DNA of 64,000 nt from CAWGHZ01 sp963822575 (GTDB taxonomy: Bacteria > Pseudomonadota > Alphaproteobacteria > MPNO01 > DASWLB01): positions 558,001 to 622,000 of the forward strand of contig CAWGHZ010000007.1 in the NCBI GenBank assembly GCA_963822575.1. The letters are read 5' to 3'. Position numbers and translations under genes: made by a program. The notes under the pieces are model-generated. The model ran no database searches, was not told where the DNA came from, and saw only the letters and a list, made by a program, of their open reading frames with translations. Of this stretch, positions 61,787 to 64,000 are shown one piece after another (positions within the stretch are counted from its first letter, which is position 1; each line of letters opens with the position of its first letter).

Positions 61787-62449
61787 CTATCCTAGAAGCG
61801 TGTGGCGAAGGAACGCGCTGGCGAGCGCGATGCCCTCGTCGTCGATGGAATGGCCGAGGCCGGGCCGCACGTGGTGCTCGACCGCGATCCCGTTGCCGAC
61901 GAGGGTCTGGGCGGCGGCGTCGAGCAGCCCGACCGGCAGCAGCTCGTCCCGGTCGCCGTGGATCAGCAGCATCGACGGGCGAACCTTGATCTCGTCGGCC
62001 AGCAGGTCGGGCAATTCCAGCCGGCCGGAGAACCCGACAACTCCGGCGCAGGGGCGGAGCCGGCGCGGCGCGACGAACAGCGACATCATCGTGCCCTGGC
62101 TGAACCCGATCAGCGCCAGGTTGCGGTCGGTGAGGCCGCGGCTCGCCAGCTCGGCATCCAGGAACGCGTCGATCAGCCCGGCCGCGCTGCGGATGGCCGG
62201 CAGGCGGTTGGCGGGGTCCTGGTCGTACACGTCGAACCACTGGCGGCCGAACCCGGCCATGCGGCACGGGTAGGGTGCGTGCGGCGACAGGAACTCCGCC
62301 TCGGGCAGGACGCGGGCGAAATAGGGCGCGAGCCCGATCAGGTCGTTGCCGTCGGCGCCGAACCCGTGCAGCAGCACGACGAGCTGGCGGGGCGCGCCGC
62401 CCGCGGCGGGCGGGAAGCCGGGTCCGGCAAGCGGGTCGGGCGTGGCCAT
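61787..62449 (-). CDS. Carboxylesterase/phospholipase-type alpha/beta hydrolase
   Basis: Protein of 220 aa of the phospholipase/carboxylesterase family. The oxyanion-hole segment is QLVVLLHGFGADGNDLIGLA; the nucleophile Ser is in LALIGFSQGTMMS, the Asp in LLIHGDRDELLPV and the His in RPGLGHSIDDEGI. The start at 62449 is set by a strong AAGGAGG just upstream; the frame extends further but the added part is not protein-like. It diverges from gluQRS across a family A palindromic repeat. Confidence 0.9.
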   Translation of the reverse strand: MATPDPLAGPGFPPAAGGAPRQLVVLLHGFGADGNDLIGLAPYFARVLPEAEFLSPHAPYPCRMAGFGRQWFDVYDQDPANRLPAIRSAAGLIDAFLDAELASRGLTDRNLALIGFSQGTMMSLFVAPRRLRPCAGVVGFSGRLELPDLLADEIKVRPSMLLIHGDRDELLPVGLLDAAAQTLVGNGIAVEHHVRPGLGHSIDDEGIALASAFLRHTLLG

Positions 62450-62505
62450 CGGCGCCTCCTTCGGTTCGGCCCGTGATAGCGCGCCCGCCCGCTTGCCGCA
62501 ATTGC

Positions 62506-62579
62506 CGTCATCGCGAGCGAAGCGCAGCAATCGAGGCCGAGGTCTGGATCGCTTCGTCGCTCCGCTCCTCGCGATGACG
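62506..62579. repeat. Dispersed palindromic repeat, family A copy 5
   Basis: CGTCATCGCGAGCGAAGCGC on the left, GCAATCGAGG in the middle and GCTCCTCGCGATGACG on the right. It lies between the diverging hydrolase and gluQRS genes and is the most diverged copy. Confidence 0.7.
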
Positions 62580-62594
62580 GTGTAAAACGCCCCA

Positions 62595-63431
62595 ATGATT
62601 GTTACCCGCTTCGCGCCGAGCCCGACGGGGCCCCTGCATCTCGGCCATGCCCATTCGGCGCTGTTCGCAGCGCGCGCGGCGGGGCCAGCCGGGCGGTTCC
62701 TGCTGCAAATCGAGGACATCGACGCCGGAAGGTCACGAGAAGAATACGTCGCGGCCATCGAGGAAGACCTCGCCTGGCTCGGGCTGGCCTGGGAGCGGCC
62801 GGTGCGCCGCCAGTCCCGGCACATGGCGGACTACCGTGCCGCGCTGGACCGGCTGGCGGGCGAGGGGCTGGTCTATCCGTGCTTCTGCACCCGTGCCGAG
62901 ATACAGACCGAGATCGCCCGCGCCGGCGGTGCGCCGCACGGACCGGACGGGCCCGCCTATCCCGGTACTTGCCGCGCCCTCACCGAAGGCGAGCGGGCGG
63001 AAAGGATCGCGTCCGGCGCGGCCTACGCGGTGCGGCTCGACATGGCCCGGGCGACCGCCCGCACAGGGGCCCTCGAATGGCACGACCGGGGGCGTGGGCG
63101 GATCGCGGCCCATCCGGAGGCGTTCGGCGACGTGGTGCTGGCGCGCAAAGACACGCCGGCAAGCTATCACCTCGCCGTCACGGTGGACGATGCGATCCAG
63201 GGCGTGACCCTGGTGACGCGCGGGGAAGACCTCGTGCCGGCGACCGACATCCACCGGCTGCTGCAAGCTCTCCTGGACCTGCCGGTGCCCGAGTACCATC
63301 ACCACCTTTTGCTGACCGACGAAGCGGGCCGCCGCTTCGCCAAGCGCGACCGCGCCGCCACGCTGCGCGACCTGCGCGAAGCCGGCCGCTCCCCCGCCGA
63401 CGTCCGGGCGCTGGCCGGGTTCCCGAACTGA
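62595..63431 (+). CDS. gluQ: Glutamyl-queuosine tRNA(Asp) synthetase GluQRS
   Basis: Protein of 278 aa, a truncated glutamyl-tRNA synthetase paralogue that attaches glutamate to queuosine 34 of tRNA(Asp) and lacks the anticodon-binding domain. RFAPSPTGPLHLGHAHSALF carries the HIGH-type motif, and RFAKRDRAATLRDL the weak KMSKS-type motif. The zinc-site region PCFCTRAEIQTE and YPGTCR match. Length equals the family norm. The start is ATG 62595. Confidence 0.93.
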   Translation: MIVTRFAPSPTGPLHLGHAHSALFAARAAGPAGRFLLQIEDIDAGRSREEYVAAIEEDLAWLGLAWERPVRRQSRHMADYRAALDRLAGEGLVYPCFCTRAEIQTEIARAGGAPHGPDGPAYPGTCRALTEGERAERIASGAAYAVRLDMARATARTGALEWHDRGRGRIAAHPEAFGDVVLARKDTPASYHLAVTVDDAIQGVTLVTRGEDLVPATDIHRLLQALLDLPVPEYHHHLLLTDEAGRRFAKRDRAATLRDLREAGRSPADVRALAGFPN

Positions 63432-63494
63432 GGCAAAGCCCTCGCGCGGTCCGCGGAAACCCGGTTAAATGAGCCAGGTAGGAGAGAGTGGACC

Positions 63495-64000
63495 ATGGCG
63501 ACGGACGTGAAGAACCTGACCGCGGCGGAGCTGCGCGCGCGGCTCGACCATCCGGTCGTCGACGTCGATGCGCACGTCCTGGAGTGCGATTTCGCGATCT
63601 TCGATTTCGTCCGCCAGGTCGCCGGGCCGGAGATGGCCGCGAAGTACGAGCAGTACGTCAAGGGGTCGCGCCGCAAGCCACCCTACAAGCAGGTGTGGTG
63701 GAACTCGCCCTCGGGTCCGCACACGATCGACCGCGCGACGGTCATGCTGCCGCGCCTCTACCGCCAGCGGCTGGACGACGCCGGCATCGACTTCGCGGTG
63801 GTCTACACGACGCACGGGCTGGGCGCGATGCACATCCCCGACGACGAGATGCGCCGCGCCGCCCACCGCGCACTCAACGCGATGTATGCTGACATGTTCG
63901 GACCGGTGAAGGACCGCCTCACCCCGTCCGCCGTCATCCCGATGCACACGCCGGAGGAGGCGGTCGACGAGCTCGAGTACGCAGTCAACACGCTCGGCCT
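63495..64000 (+). CDS. Amidohydrolase-2 family protein (3' partial)
   Basis: At least 168 codons run off the window. It starts MATDVKNLTAAELRARLDHP and carries the metal-binding motif VVDVDAHVLECDF at about residues 20-32, then RLYRQRLDDAGIDFAVVYTT. This is the same broad family as the protein at 35.2 kb (metal-dependent hydrolase or decarboxylase). GGAGAGAG is just upstream of the ATG. The C-terminal half, with the other metal ligands, is outside the window. Confidence 0.82.
   Translation, partial: MATDVKNLTAAELRARLDHPVVDVDAHVLECDFAIFDFVRQVAGPEMAAKYEQYVKGSRRKPPYKQVWWNSPSGPHTIDRATVMLPRLYRQRLDDAGIDFAVVYTTHGLGAMHIPDDEMRRAAHRALNAMYADMFGPVKDRLTPSAVIPMHTPEEAVDELEYAVNTLG

Overview
The window is about 64 kb of very GC-rich, densely coding bacterial DNA. 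It reads as the chromosome of a Gram-negative alphaproteobacterium, possibly Rhodospirillales-like; that placement is an inference. Support comes from lipid A and Kdo genes (lpxL/lpxK/waaA/msbA), an alternative complex III next to a caa3 oxidase, an ISC-type cysteine desulfurase and ferredoxin beside mnmA, GluQRS, TAXI-TRAP transport, and many catabolic paralogues (flavin-dependent LLM oxidoreductases, UbiD-type decarboxylases, amidohydrolase-2 proteins). I found no tRNA, rRNA, CRISPR array, insertion sequence or prophage.

Layout. 0-9.6 kb: alternative complex III (actB, cut by the window edge, then actCDEF and a small membrane protein) runs straight into an A2-type caa3 cytochrome c oxidase (coxBACD). 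9.6-14.3 kb: a stress-type protein, then a reverse-strand group with a hemerythrin-like protein, a Crp/Fnr regulator, a small membrane protein, CtaG and a membrane-anchored cytochrome c, followed by a DUF4142 unit. 14.4-23.8 kb: accessory catabolism (DapA-like aldolase, HbpS/GlcG-like protein, GMC oxidoreductase, two LLM oxidoreductases, bicupin, amidase, hydrolase). 23.9-26.7 kb: cysteine desulfurase, 2Fe-2S ferredoxin and mnmA. 26.9-31.3 kb: two small membrane proteins, a CmcJ/NvfI-like protein and a TAXI-TRAP transporter. 31.5-39.9 kb: remnants of a YagTS-type molybdenum hydroxylase, ku, a deleted ABC-transporter binding protein, two adenylate-forming ligases, an amidohydrolase, a UbiD-family decarboxylase and a divergent MarR regulator. 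40-47 kb: ABC-F protein, then the lipid A/Kdo block lpxL-lpxK-waaA-msbA. 47-53 kb: small envelope proteins, pmbA/tldE, another LLM oxidoreductase and a second UbiD protein. 53-56 kb: a dihydroxyphthalate-decarboxylase-like protein with two tandem class II aldolase paralogues. 56-64 kb: speD-speE, a methyltransferase, a D-2-hydroxyacid dehydrogenase-like flavoprotein, an LLM oxidoreductase, cytochrome b, an esterase, gluQRS and a partial amidohydrolase.

How the genes work together. The first 13.5 kb is a respiratory island: quinol oxidation by ACIII, electron transfer to caa3, and assembly and sensing genes beside it. Most of the rest is a mosaic of small catabolic units with housekeeping operons between them.

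Points for a second look: (i) SpeD has Leu where the pyruvoyl-forming Ser is expected, although speE is coupled to it. (ii) A roughly 107-bp array of ten 10-11-bp direct repeats, in phase with the DNA helix, lies between ubiD and the decarboxylase/aldolase operon. (iii) Two large internal gene deletions flank ku. (iv) At least five genes carry small frameshifts, which may be consensus errors or real decay. (v) Several families of dispersed palindromic repeats sit between genes.
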